Part shown: piece after piece, positions 24,744 through 36,182 of the stretch
Position numbering within the stretch: the stretch's first letter is position 1
Layout of the letters: the number at the start of each line of letters is the position of its first letter
NCBI RefSeq assembly: GCF_910592395.1
Contig: NC_088313.1
Location: forward strand, 20,352,437 to 20,416,436
Length of the DNA stretch: 64,000 bases
Source: Lineus longissimus
Taxonomy: Eukaryota > Nemertea > Pilidiophora > Heteronemertea > Lineidae
Reading direction: 5' to 3'
The notes under the pieces: model-generated
Databases searched by the model: none
What the model saw: the letters and a program-made list of their open reading frames with translations, nothing else
What the model was told of the DNA's origin: nothing
Position numbers and translations under genes: made by a program

Positions 24744-26454
24744 ACCAGAGATAAGGACTTCTGCATTAGACATACAATTAGGAGAATTGTCTTTGTCGGA
24801 CGTCTAGTCTTTCTTAGAATCTAGACGGGGTAGAGGGCAGGTATAAATGCATTGGAATGAATGTAATGGATTTGTTAATTGACACTGTTTTGTCACCTCG
24901 TTCTGACACATCTGTAAACTATTATGAGGATCGTTCTTACTCAAGGTTGGGACGAGGACCACCACAGCGACGCCAAGGACTGTCACCTGCGCGAGTCAGA
25001 CGCGAGCGACATCTCTTGCAGGACAATGGAATCAGTCCTGGCCTGTCGTTCAACGACATGCGAGTACATGTATGATGGATTTAGATTGTGACAAACTGGT
25101 TGAAAACATCAAAATAACAACACAAATTGAATTTGTACAATCTTTATATAATATGTTCGCGACAAATTCAAATGTAGAACTCACTAAAACATTGGTGTCT
25201 GTGTATAAATAAGAGGTCTAACAAAAGAAATCAACAAGAGGCTCTTATTGCCCTTCACGTGGAACAAAGTGGTACTGCCATTTGGTAGGATTAGTGTACC
25301 GGTGTGAAAGTGTTAATGTCGTCTTGAGGCATGGTTCTCTACAGACCTATGACCTTCAACACCACAGATATCAAAAGCGCACAATGGACTTCTTTCTCCC
25401 TAGTACATTGTATACTATATTCTGTGATATTTTTAACTGTTAAACCTGTTGATCCTGATTTATATTTTCCATCTGCATGGCTGTCTTGCGTGGGAAGAAG
25501 TAGGACATGGCTTGTACACCGCGATGGGTGGAATCCGGGGTCGATGCAGGAAGGAGATGATGGCAGTTGGCCATGACCTTGAAAGGAAATAAGATAAATT
25601 AGAGGGAGTGTCTCATAGGCTACATTAAAATTCCAAAGACAGTCTGGTTCAAAAACATATTTCAGCCACACAACAGAGTTAACTGGGAGCAAACTGGCAC
25701 ATTTCATTTGCTATTGGTAGTGACTTGTCTTCATCTGTCTGAATTTTCGCCAATGTACTTGTTCGTTGAATGCTCCAATGATTGGGTACAAATTGGACTT
25801 ATTGCCCTGGTTAATCCGTCCGAAATTTACATCACTAAATACTCCTGTTTCTCGCTTAGTGGTTGCCTAAGTGCAATTGGATCTTCTTTGTACTTCTCAT
25901 TCAGACATTAGGGTTACTATACAAGTAGGCTTGGTCGGACCGACTCTACTTTAAAAATTTCTACTCCCTTCTTTCTTGTCCTATTTGAACCAGCCACTGC
26001 TACTTCGTTTTTGTGAGTACTGACGCTTGGTACGAACCATCCTCGCCTTTGCAACTGAGGGGCATAACCGCTGAAATTATAAGACAGTTCAAGGTCTAAG
26101 TCATTTGCTAAGGTCAAGATCGAGCTGTTCTTCAAATTACTCCCAATAAGGCCAATCCCTGGCTTAGACAACCACAAGATGAATTTGGAGAAGTGGTTGA
26201 TGGGCCATATGTAGTTAGTCCAGCTGTGTCTACACTCCAGGCGAGCACACTGCTTTACCGTTGGTAAGACCTATTCTCCAGTAACCATATTCGATCATAC
26301 TCCTCTCAATGGGACAATCTCACTGTTGTAAACTAAAGTAAGAATCTGCCCAACTACACTACGCTTTAAGGGAAGTTATCATCACATGTACTTCAACTCC
26401 AGTGAGAGCAACCCCCTTGGAAACAATAACAGTAACTTCATGGAAACAATATCA
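24744..26454. other. Kinase 3' flank and intergenic DNA
   Basis: The start of this stretch must contain the 3' UTR of the kinase gene. No canonical AATAAA stands out close behind the stop codon, so the polyadenylation site is unresolved. From about 26290 onward, short motifs resembling the degenerate repeats of the next block appear (TCACTGTTGTAAACTAAAGTAAG, then CAGTGAGAGCAAC). No other gene is seen. Confidence 0.4.
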
Positions 26455-26628
26455 TTATCTAAAAACATCAAGAGTTCAACCTGCTTTCATTTTGCAGTCA
26501 ATATTAGTTACCACCGTATGCCGTAAAATCAGAGAAGGCAGAATGGTACTGTTTAAACAAGAAGTCTCTCTAACAGCCTCAAAAAATATTGGATCAACGG
26601 CACACAGGGCCTCCCAGAGATACTGTCA

Positions 26629-26928
26629 ATGACAAGATATGACTGGGCCTTCTGTAAGATTAGTTTTTCCTCCAAACTCGAGACTGAAAGATTAAAATCA
26701 TGTGTTTATAGGCTAACAAATGCAAACACTTCCAATGAACCCCCTACAAGAGACGAGTGGCTCTTCGTCTCCCCGACTTTGACACCCTGCTACGAACATA
26801 TCAATAGATCAGCCAGCGGTCCTTGGTGTCGCCGCGTGGGTTTATGCCCAGTGGAATTGTTTGCAAATATCAGGAAACCACGATCTGACATCCATAATCA
26901 GCGTATTCCCTATTCATGCCAATTATAG
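26629..26928 (+). CDS. Uncharacterised 99-codon open frame, copy 1 of the duplication
   Basis: The frame opens at ATGACAAGATATGAC and has a duplicate at 27726-28025 encoding an identical 99-residue product. The two nucleotide differences I saw inside the frame (26701-26717 against 27798-27814) are both at third codon positions and silent. The predicted peptide has no signal peptide, membrane segment or recognised domain. An overlapping upstream open frame ends at TGA within the same CAATGA that contains this ATG. Two silent changes are too few to prove coding, since recent duplication alone would keep the copies alike. I treat it as a possible small gene or exon. Confidence 0.2.
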   Translation: MTRYDWAFCKISFSSKLETERLKSCVYRLTNANTSNEPPTRDEWLFVSPTLTPCYEHINRSASGPWCRRVGLCPVELFANIRKPRSDIHNQRIPYSCQL

Positions 26929-27725
26929 TCGGGTGCTACACCACAGTCGGGATAGTGGAGCCAAGTAAATGATAGTTTGAATTTAAGACATCTGATGAAA
27001 TACATAGACACAGAAGACTTCACAGCCGTGTCGCTGTTGTAACTAGAGTATGAGACCCCCTACTAAACTGCCCTCAAAGGGTAATTATCACTGCTTCAAT
27101 TGCGGTAAGAAATGCCCTCTAAGCTAGCTCACTCCACTTAAAGGGGAGTTATCACTGTTATAACTTTAGTAAAACCTCCCCCAAGGACCACACTCCATCT
27201 AAAGTGAAGTTCCCACTGCACTGACTTCAGTGATAGCTACAGTCTGAGATATGAGCCTCCACTAAAAGGGAAAGTCTCACAGCTATGACAATAGTAAGAG
27301 GTACCCTTTGGGTGGGACATTACACTTAGAAGAAAAGATAGTGAATTTCCCACTGCATTGACTTCAGTGAGAGCTACACTCCAAGGTATCAGGCCCCACT
27401 TAAAGAGAAAGTATCACGGCTATGACCTCAGTAAGATTTACCCTTTAGGTTGGGACATCACAATTAGAAGAAAATGGAAGGCCTCACTGCCAATATTGCT
27501 TTCTAACTAAAGTGAAGTTCCCACTGCTTTGACTTCAGTGAGACCTACACTCTATCTAAGAACACCGAGTGTTCAACCTGCTTTCATTTCGCAGTCAATA
27601 TTAGTTACCACCATATACCGTAAGAACAGAGAAGGCAGAATGGTACTGTTTAAACAAGAAGTCTCTCTAACAGCCTCAAAAAATATTGGATCAACGGCAC
27701 ACAGGGCCTCCCAGAGATACTGTCA

Positions 27726-28025
27726 ATGACAAGATATGACTGGGCCTTCTGTAAGATTAGTTTTTCCTCCAAACTCGAGACTGAAAGATTAAAATCTTGT
27801 GTCTATAGGCTAACAAATGCAAACACTTCCAATGAACCCCCTACAAGAGACGAGTGGCTCTTCGTCTCCCCGACTTTGACACCCTGCTACGAACATATCA
27901 ATAGATCAGCCAGCGGTCCTTGGTGTCGCCGCGTGGGTTTATGCCCAGTGGAATTGTTTGCAAATATCAGGAAACCACGATCTGACATCCATAATCAGCG
28001 TATTCCCTATTCATGCCAATTATAG
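27726..28025 (+). CDS. Uncharacterised 99-codon open frame, copy 2 of the duplication
   Basis: This is the second copy of the frame at 26629-26928, encoding the same 99 residues and lying in the same place in its duplication unit. It is preceded by an overlapping short open frame (27529-27729) whose second half also matches copy 1. The residue composition (several Cys, Arg and Pro) gives no family assignment. The case for coding rests only on conservation of the frame between copies, which is weak. Confidence 0.2.
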   Translation: MTRYDWAFCKISFSSKLETERLKSCVYRLTNANTSNEPPTRDEWLFVSPTLTPCYEHINRSASGPWCRRVGLCPVELFANIRKPRSDIHNQRIPYSCQL

Positions 28026-28147
28026 TCGGGTGCTACACCACAGTCGGGATAGTGGAGCCAAGTAAATGATAGTTTGAATTTGAAACATCTGATGAAATAC
28101 ATAGACACAGAAGACTTCACAGCCGTGACACTGCTGTAACTAGAGTT

Positions 28148-29289
28148 ATGAATACCGAATGGTATTTTGATTGGGATGGCAATATTAAAATCGCCTAAGT
28201 ACATGTACATCGTGAGGTGATGTGCACATCGCTGAAGGTACGCAACGACTGAAATTTCTAACTGCGCAGTTCATTCCAAGCTGAACAAAACTGCAACAAA
28301 AACTGTCTAAAACCTATCTAGAGCTTTACCAAACATAGAAAGTAAACCCTACCTTCTTCTGTAGCATTCTTCACTTGATTTTCGAAATATTGAAGTCATT
28401 TAATGTTTTAAATCGAGAGGACGTTTTATTGCGATGTTCTTTGCAGGTCGCGTACACACCAACTGACTGGCGTTCAAATCAACCGCGACCGATCATGACC
28501 AAGGACAATACATTTGACGTAATAGCATCCGGGCACTTATCCTCTTTCCCTCTCAAGTGAGATTCCGTGAATATGATTGGCTGATACACGTCACGTGACC
28601 GAGTGGCATTCACAGTGTTGCCCGCTCCGGCCGATCGACATTTTGCCGTGTCAACCTGCGCATTAGAGCTAATCCAATGAGAGTCTTTTGTTGTGTCCCG
28701 TGTTCTGATAATAGTTTGACTGGAATCATTGAAATTGAGCGATAGGGATTAGCATGAATGTACAGCGATTTGAAAAGATATGGAAACATATATTTTGGGA
28801 TTGTGAAACACATCGATGCCATAGGGTATGTCCATTCATGCCAAAGGCCAGAACGTGAAATCCTGAAGCAATAATCGTTGTTTTCCATTTCGCTGGGCCA
28901 TTTTGGGTCAAGCTCATCTTGTTTTAAAGAAACTGATGTCCAGACATGCTAAAAGTATTTGAAAGACTGACTTGAATTCGATAAATCCGTGCTTGGACCC
29001 AATCTTAACCTTCGTGAAGCGGGGGCCCCGGGTCATTCTAACAGAAGTAACTAGTGATTTTCAATACTCCCCCTCTCGATATTTCACATTTTGTATACGA
29101 GGTAGGAGTATAGCAAAAACTTGATCTTAGGATGGGGTGACTGTAAATCTCGTCTCCCGTTGAATTGTTCGATGATGGCGCCATGAGATAGGCCTGGCTA
29201 TATCACAACAACGTCACTTCCTCATGCCCGACTCTCTGCTTCGTTTCATCAAAACAACAGACACATAACAGTTATTCATAGCATGGACT
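28148..29289. other. Intergenic DNA between the duplication and the homeobox gene
   Basis: No gene or strong repeat is seen. The far end borders the inferred 3' UTR of the minus-strand homeobox gene. Confidence 0.4.
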
Positions 29290-29295
29290 TTTATT
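29290..29295 (-). terminator. Candidate poly(A) signal of the homeobox gene
   Basis: TTTATT on the plus strand reads AATAAA on the minus strand, about 690 bases downstream of the homeobox stop codon. The intervening 29296-29987 is AT-rich and has no competing gene, as expected for a 3' UTR. A second candidate (TTTATT near 29545) would give a shorter UTR. Confidence 0.4.
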
Positions 29296-29987
29296 TTCTT
29301 TTACCTCAGATCATTCACTTCGTCAAAAATATACAATTTCTAAAAAGTCGTTGTTTCCTGAGTACATTGTATATCTACAAATAATCTCTAATAATATATA
29401 TATACATTAATCATGAAATGACTAGATAAATAGAGAGTTTTGTTCATCGTTTACATATAATCATATTTGTCCTTAACACTCAACAATGAGTGCATTATTA
29501 CTATAGTATACTGAAGGAAATCACATACAAATATTTCATTCCATTTATTGACAATAGATGTCACCATTATTAACCCGTCAATCGGTCGACATGTAAAACT
29601 CTAAAATCTCCTGTGGATATCCTTCGTTCACTACATGTACGAAATTTAAACATCATAAAATAAGCGTGTATATACGAGATCAGCAATAAACACTAGGAAA
29701 ATAACTCCATCTTAAGATAAAAATATAAGATCCATGATATTAAAAAATTGTCATTATCCCGTGTGTTCGTTCTATCAAAGTTCTAATTGTTCCGAATTAT
29801 CCAAGTCTGATACCCAAGTCACATTTCTCAAATACCTCAAAACGGTTGTCACCGTAGCACTGGTTGGGATCAAACTTTTTAGTCCGTATTCACTCCTTGA
29901 GATTCTCGGTAATTAGTTGAGACTGCCTTGGTCAGTTGGCGTCCCATAACGATATTTCAAAGTCTATCACATCGTCTTTCAGATACC

Positions 29988-32900
29988 TTAAATTGGCATC
30001 ATAGGAAAAGGCGACCGCGGCATATACGGAGACGATACCGTCATCGGAGGGATCATGTGAGATAACAGTTGTAAACTGGTCGTCGTTGGGTGTGGGGAAC
30101 CGCCCTGTTGACCTGGACTTCCCATAGGTGGCGTTATAATTCGCGGTGACGACATATTTACTGGGTACATGGATGCGGCTGAAAATCTCTGGTGTTCGGA
30201 GTAGGGTCCGGATAATTGTGGCGCCGTGGTAAACGGGTAACCGACTGGGACTCCGGTCGGCAAGGGACTAGAACTGTCTATGGAGTAACCAGATGGGATG
30301 CAAGTTGGCACAGCGGTCGTATAGGGGGCGGTGGTGTATGGCGGCATGGTGGGTACCTCTGTTGAGTCGCGGCAGGACCGTTTGTCCTTCATACGTCTGT
30401 TCTGGAACCAGGTTTTGACCTGAAAATAACGATAATAGGCATGGATGAACATTCTTTTATCCCGCGATGCAAATTCAATCCCAAAAAGAACATGGCGCGC
30501 GTCAGATCAGAATCGTTGCAAAGGTACAAAATGTTGTTATACTACACATAGATATGGAAGCTGGGACAGTACTGAGCGTAGAGCCACTAGAGGGCGACCC
30601 TGGTATAACATGTCTCCGTGGTTGTGACGTTGTCTTCGGAGCAGGTAAGGTTGATTACTACACTTTGTCGATGACCACATTTGAGAGAAAACATTATCAT
30701 TTGCTTGGACTTACCTGTTGGTCAGACAGTCCCAGTTTCTCGGCCAAATCTCCCCGGTCACTTGGAGCTAAGTATTTCGTCGTCCTAAACCTTCGCTCTA
30801 ACTCAGCTATCTGTTCAGCAGAAAACGATGTGCGCGATTTCTTTCGTCTTTGTCCATCTTCTCCGTTGCCATCTGAGGGAGTTTCTGAGGCTGCTGCAAT
30901 GATAAAGGTTGATTACACTGTTAATGTACAGACATGTCCATAAAGGAAGGAAAGAAATACGTTTTGTACATGTACGTGTGGTTTCAACTTTGTCCAAAAA
31001 CGGATGTGGTCTATGCTACACAACTGCGGCTATATTGTAGAGAAAACGACAATCCCGATTATCATGTTATGCAAATTTTATGCATCAATGTTGCGGAGCA
31101 TGTGCCAGTCTGATGATCTTTGTAACATTATCATGCGTAACGCCATCTCAAATTGTCTCTGACAAAGACAGTCCATGACATCTTTTGATGATATTCGTCG
31201 TCATCTTGAAGACAGTCAATTGAACATTTGATGTAAGGCAACGTAATGTCACGATGGACAAAAAACAGCATTGTGTCGTAACAAGCAGAATAGCCTGTGT
31301 TCTTCGGTATTGTGATTTGAAACATGAAGTTTCTGAGACCAAATTTGAATAAGCAGCAAAGTAAGATACGAGACAAAATTGCTTTACATGCTGTTAGGGC
31401 ACTGTCACACCACATGCATGACATGGAGTGTTTGTTATCCAAAAAATGTATTAGGTAGTTCAGTTGTTGTGACATTGGAACATAATCGCACATTTTTGTA
31501 AATGTCCTCACAATTTTACTGCCATTGTGTTCTCAGACCCCCGCGATTTGAATGATGGGATTTAGGCGTCGCCATGGTTACGGCCATCCATGGATGTGCT
31601 TACACGACATCCTGCAACCATATCCGGAAGCGCATTCCCCGCCATGTCTGCCATCTCATTCCGCGTGTGCTAGCCGTATATATCGATTCTATAAAGCGGC
31701 CAGTCGCCGGAATCGATAACGATTATAAATCCTTCAGTGCGTAATGGGAGTATGACACGTGCATCGTGCATTTGGAAACACGGATGCACGACTGGTTGAG
31801 TTCACAGTCTTCGAGAGGTGGAAAATGACATTGGCAGATAGTCACTGATAGCACTTGTCAGATAGTCACTGTCAGTTCAGAAGAATCAGAGAACGAAATT
31901 TATAAACGCCTGTATGTGACGCAGTGCGTTTAAGGGACATTTTGAACATGCATGATGTTATATCATTAGGAGAAAACTCGCTGATCAGATGCCACATATA
32001 TTGTACTTATCAGTCACACAGTCATGCAGTTGTTTGTCAACTGAAGTGATGAATTCAAAATCTGTTGTGGACAGACGTTATTGCATGTAGAAAACGTCAC
32101 TGTCCTCAACCGATTCGATCTTGAATCAGGAGTAGTAGATAAAGATACTTCAAAAACGAGATGAAGCATATACTAGCCAAATACAGAGAAGTCCTGGCAA
32201 TGAAGAAGTAAAAGATAAATGGGTTTAAATTGGAAGTGACTACTAACCTGGTGAAATTGGCCGAGAATCGGGGTGGCGTCCATCAGCACCAGATGGCAAG
32301 GATTGCGTTTGCTCTTTGCGTTCCTGGTAGAAATTGTCTCTGTTTTCGGGAGTTACTATCTCCCTGTGTTCGTATGGAGTTTGATCCTTTTGTTCGTGGT
32401 GCACAATATCCCTGTGATGAGGTATTTGGCCTCCGAATTCAACTGGAATTTGGTCGCGGTGCTGGTGAGGAAACTGGTCATACTGATGAGGAACCCGTTC
32501 ATGTTCGGGTGAAATTCGACCACTGTGTTGAGAAGTCTGCTGCCTGTATTCCTGAGAGTTTGAGTCTACGTCCCTGCTATGTGAATCTTGACCCCAGTGC
32601 TGAGAAATTCTGGCATTGTCCTCATGAATAAGTTGTTCCCTGTGTTCACGTAAAATCTGGTCCCGGAAATCTGGTTGTGATCCCTGAGTATTCGATGGGA
32701 AATCTGACGTTCTTTGCGGCTCCTCCTCATGCAATTTACGTTTGAGATTCAATTCGGAAGGTTGAATAGGTGCTGCAGATTGAAGAGTCGTGAGATTCTG
32801 CGAGGTAGGGACTGGTGCGATCATACCACCGTAACGCGCCTGGTAGGTCCTATGGTCGCCGATTGCCGCGGACATCACGGGTGCAGGGATGGGATACAGT

Positions 32901-33193
32901 CGCGTTCCCGCACCAGGGTACGGTAGATACGGCTCAGGACTAAGGTTGAATCGTTTCGGAGCTTCCGACGGCTTCATGAGGTTCTCGATTGAGAATTTCG
33001 TTGTGTTCGGCGCGTCCAACATGGCTGTGTCTCGTTGTGTTGTGATCGCTCGCGTGTTTGACCTGGTATGCTCCTGAGAATCGACTGTCGTGAGAGAGAG
33101 CGGTGCGTGTGCTATTGTCGCGATATTAGCATATGAAGACGGCGTCAACAGACGAGTGGCTGTTTTGTGTTCCCCTGGGGTCCTTGTTGACAT
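29988..33193 (-). CDS. NK-like (ANTP-class, Vent/Bar-type) homeobox transcription factor, 3 exons, 518 aa
   Basis: Exons in order of transcription: 33193-32248, 30893-30715 and 30419-29988, with GT..AG borders and matching phases (1, then 0). The homeodomain covers residues 332-391. R5, F8, Q44, W48, F49, Q50, N51 and R53 are all present, and helix 3 reads VKTWFQNRRMKDKR. The intron between homeodomain positions 44 and 45 is common in NK-like genes. T47 and RMK suggest kinship with Vent, Bsx and Bar types, but KYLAPSDRGDLAEKLGLSDQQ does not clearly fit one family. Residues 66-73 (KFSIENLM) form an eh1-like Groucho-binding repressor motif. Residues about 180-305 are a His/Gln/Arg-rich degenerate repeat, and the C-terminus is rich in Pro, Ser, Thr and Met. 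It should be a nuclear DNA-binding protein, probably a repressor. The start could instead be M58, just upstream of the eh1 motif. Confidence 0.85.
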
Positions 33194-36182
33194 ACGGGTA
33201 CTGTACGCGTCTCTGAACAGTTTTTCACCACTGATTAGGTCCTCTAGGTTTTGAGGTTAATTACCCAATTGTCCCTAACGTGCTTGGTTAGTTTTCGGCT
33301 TGGGCACAACGAACCATTAAATCGGATCGAACAAACTGCCAAAAGTGTGAGAATTAGTGAGTTGGTCCAATCGAGAACTCGTTAAGAATTTCCACGCTGT
33401 CCCATATGTTTGCTGAGAAGTAAGTGGTACTTAATATTTAACGCTTGTATTGTTACACCTAAACACACCTAGAACAATTAGCGCTCTTTAACTGATGATT
33501 GTCCTAAGGTCTTTTTTAAACTTTGTATTTAACACGAATTAACGACAAGTAAGTAGGTGATGATAATGCCAAATGACAGATCTAAAAGACATTCAAAAAC
33601 CAATCATGTCTTAAAAACCCAGTAATTGCAATTCACACTTTTACGGACGAGGACAAGTATCAAGTATTCAAAATAAGGTCATGTATGTGATGCTGGCATG
33701 GATTTCCCCGCGAAATAATGATTTACCGATATCAGAGTATTTATTATTTGAAAGACTCTGCTGAAATCGAGGTATAGGTTGTCTCACCGCGAGGGAGGTA
33801 TCGTCTAACTGCACCGAATGAACCCCGGCTTATATCCGCGTTTATGGGACCTCGTTTATTTGTTTATATGGGTGGTTGAGCTTACAATGGAGTAAGCCTT
33901 TATTACGGTGGTTTACGCTCAGTATTTTGACTGATTTCAATGCTGTCAATCACCCTGGGTGTGAAACCATTTATCGACGACACGCAAGTTTTTCGTCAAG
34001 CCTCATGAGATTTAAAAAGTCAAAAAGGCTCGCTATCCCAGCTCCCATATGTCACTGTTCAGTTGACGTTGTGCTCCATTCCCCAAGGACGATCGATGGG
34101 ACCAACACTGAAGTTTGAAGATCGGAGACAGTTGCACATCCACTCGATCCGGAAGCAGTGGACTTGGTTGTTTGCACTTCGACCACTCCTCATGCCTTCT
34201 CGGGCGGGGCATCTCTATGACGTTGTCCAACAAGTACATGTACCAACAAAGTCACCTAACCTGACCGGAATAACGGTTGGTCGACGATCTCACTGTCGAT
34301 AAAATGACGTTTACGGACCATTGGAGACCATGTCGGCTCTGTGACGTTATTTACTAAACTGAATGGACCAGAATTAACAACCCTTGAAACGACAGATTTT
34401 AGTAAAGCTCTCAACATAATACCCAGGGGTGTTAGTTGCTGATTGGCGCCACTCCACATTATAACGGGTTCTAAACATTCATAAATGCGAAGGGTATCAG
34501 GGCCAAGCCAATTTTTTCCTCCACAGATTTTTCGACGACTTCTTTTCTAGATGAACGATGCGGGCACAACAGAAATGCTAGTCACACTGCCCCGAATATG
34601 CTTTGAATATTCGGACACCTACACATACACTATATCTTATATACCGTACTTTATCCCAACAAGGCAACGTACAGGGAACTCTTACTTAAGCCGTACTCAG
34701 AACACCCTGCTGCTCAGTTGGACCTGCGTAAAGCTAAGACACAAAATGTCTAACTTCAAGTTGGCGACTGTCATGCACTTCTTCTTTTTATATAGAAAAC
34801 ATAACAACTGATACAGTTAAAAACACGGTGATCTATCATAGGCTTCCCTCTTTTTGAAGATACCACTCATTCCTGTCGTTTAGCAATATAACTTAGCGTG
34901 GCCTCCGCAAGTTAATCTCAAGTTGTTGTAACGTAGCGGTAAGTGTTTGAGACGGATTGTCCCCAACTTGATAAGTTTGCTTGTGTTTTGCCGATTGAGC
35001 GTATCAAATCCAAGACATGTCTATGTAAACTTGAGGTGAAGTCCAGTTGATTGACCAACTTGATTTGATTGATGGGGTCAAATGAGGGCATATTGTAGGC
35101 GAGTCACCAAGAAGAGATATTGCCAACCAAATTAATGATGATCCCGAGCGTCAAGCAGAGCTTAGTTTGAGCTGGCTGTGAGTGACATCAATGTGTCTCC
35201 GGCAGCGCGTCACTTTGGGCTGGTTGTGACATGGAGGTGTCTCCACCGACAGAATGTCATCAGTGCATCAAGCATTGTCAAGCACAATGTAGCATATATG
35301 AAGAGCATATTTATCATTTGCACTCTGTCACAATAATAACAGTCCACCTTTGTCAGCAGACAATAACTTTAGGAGGGAGTTTGTAAAGGGAGTTTGTAAA
35401 GAAAGTATAGGAAGACAATTTTCCGGTCGTTAATGGAGAATTTCCCGGTACGTTAGGAACAACAACGAAAATACGCATCACGTGACTTCTTTGAGCCTTA
35501 TGATTGGTCATGCTCTTCTGCGTCGCATTCTTCAAAAAATACACAGAGCTAACAACAGCGCTTGAAAACAACAAATAAATCGTGTTTTATACACTTTTCC
35601 GCCAAAATATCATTGAACTAAGTAATAAGAGTGTTCATTTATGTGCTTGTATTCAGCTTTAACTGTTGTGATTTCGTAAAATGTTGTATTCGATCCGAAT
35701 CTTCACTTTATTTCAACCTAATGTAATAAATTTTCCGAAAATATTCGTCACCGACTCGCGTCACAAAAGAGAGGCCTAGGCCTACACACTCATGTTATCG
35801 CATGCTCGCTGCCCTTTAATGACGTGTAGGCCTACTGCATGCATATGCATCCACTGCCACTGCATTCCACAAGTCTCTGTTTTGTCACTTAAGCAGTCGG
35901 AAGTTCTTTCATGGACATTTCGACGAAGACGAACGAACCTGACCAGATCGAGAGCGCACGGCAAGCCTTTGAGTTGACACACTGAACGCGTCAACTACTG
36001 TGTCCGTGTGTCACCCTTTGTTTCAGGTGAAACCCTTGACTGGTCAACCGATACAAACTTCAAAATCAAATGCGATGAAACAACGCCATTTCTGATCGGG
36101 GTCGGTGATTGTATTGTATATTCTAACCCAAATTGACTTCATGATAAGCAATATTCGTCTTGATACTTTCAGATCTTTAGTC
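33194..36182. promoter_or_regulatory. 3-kb divergent intergenic region between homeobox and securin genes
   Basis: Transcription runs away from this segment on both sides, so it must hold the promoters of the minus-strand homeobox gene and the plus-strand securin gene. A TATAAG-like box on the minus strand near 33829-33834 sits about 640 bp upstream of the homeobox ATG. ATTGG (inverted CCAAT) occurs near 35502, about 680 bp before the securin ATG. No additional gene was recognised. Confidence 0.4.

Larger units (their letters stand above)
26455..28147. repeat. Tandem duplication (about 1,097-bp period) with degenerate ~65-bp repeats between copies
   Basis: Copy 1 spans about 26455-27050 and copy 2 about 27552-28147. 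From about 26545 to 26990 the copies are nearly identical; divergence rises toward both edges. Between them (27050-27550) lies a degenerate array of about 60-70-bp half-units, alternating AAAGGGAAGTTATCACTGT-like and GACTTCAGTGAGAGCTACA-like blocks. The TGACTTCAGTGA block recurs near 27220, 27359 and 27528. The same theme flanks the region on the left, so unequal exchange within a pre-existing repeat field would explain the duplication. Confidence 0.85.

Noticed and set aside
29390-29410. AT-rich run resembling a microsatellite
   Set aside because: Only a few TA units inside the inferred homeobox 3' UTR; too short to call a repeat locus.
32230-32631. Plus-strand 133-codon open frame
   Set aside because: It lies entirely antisense to homeobox exon 1, which has better support (splice sites, eh1 motif, phase match to the homeodomain exon).
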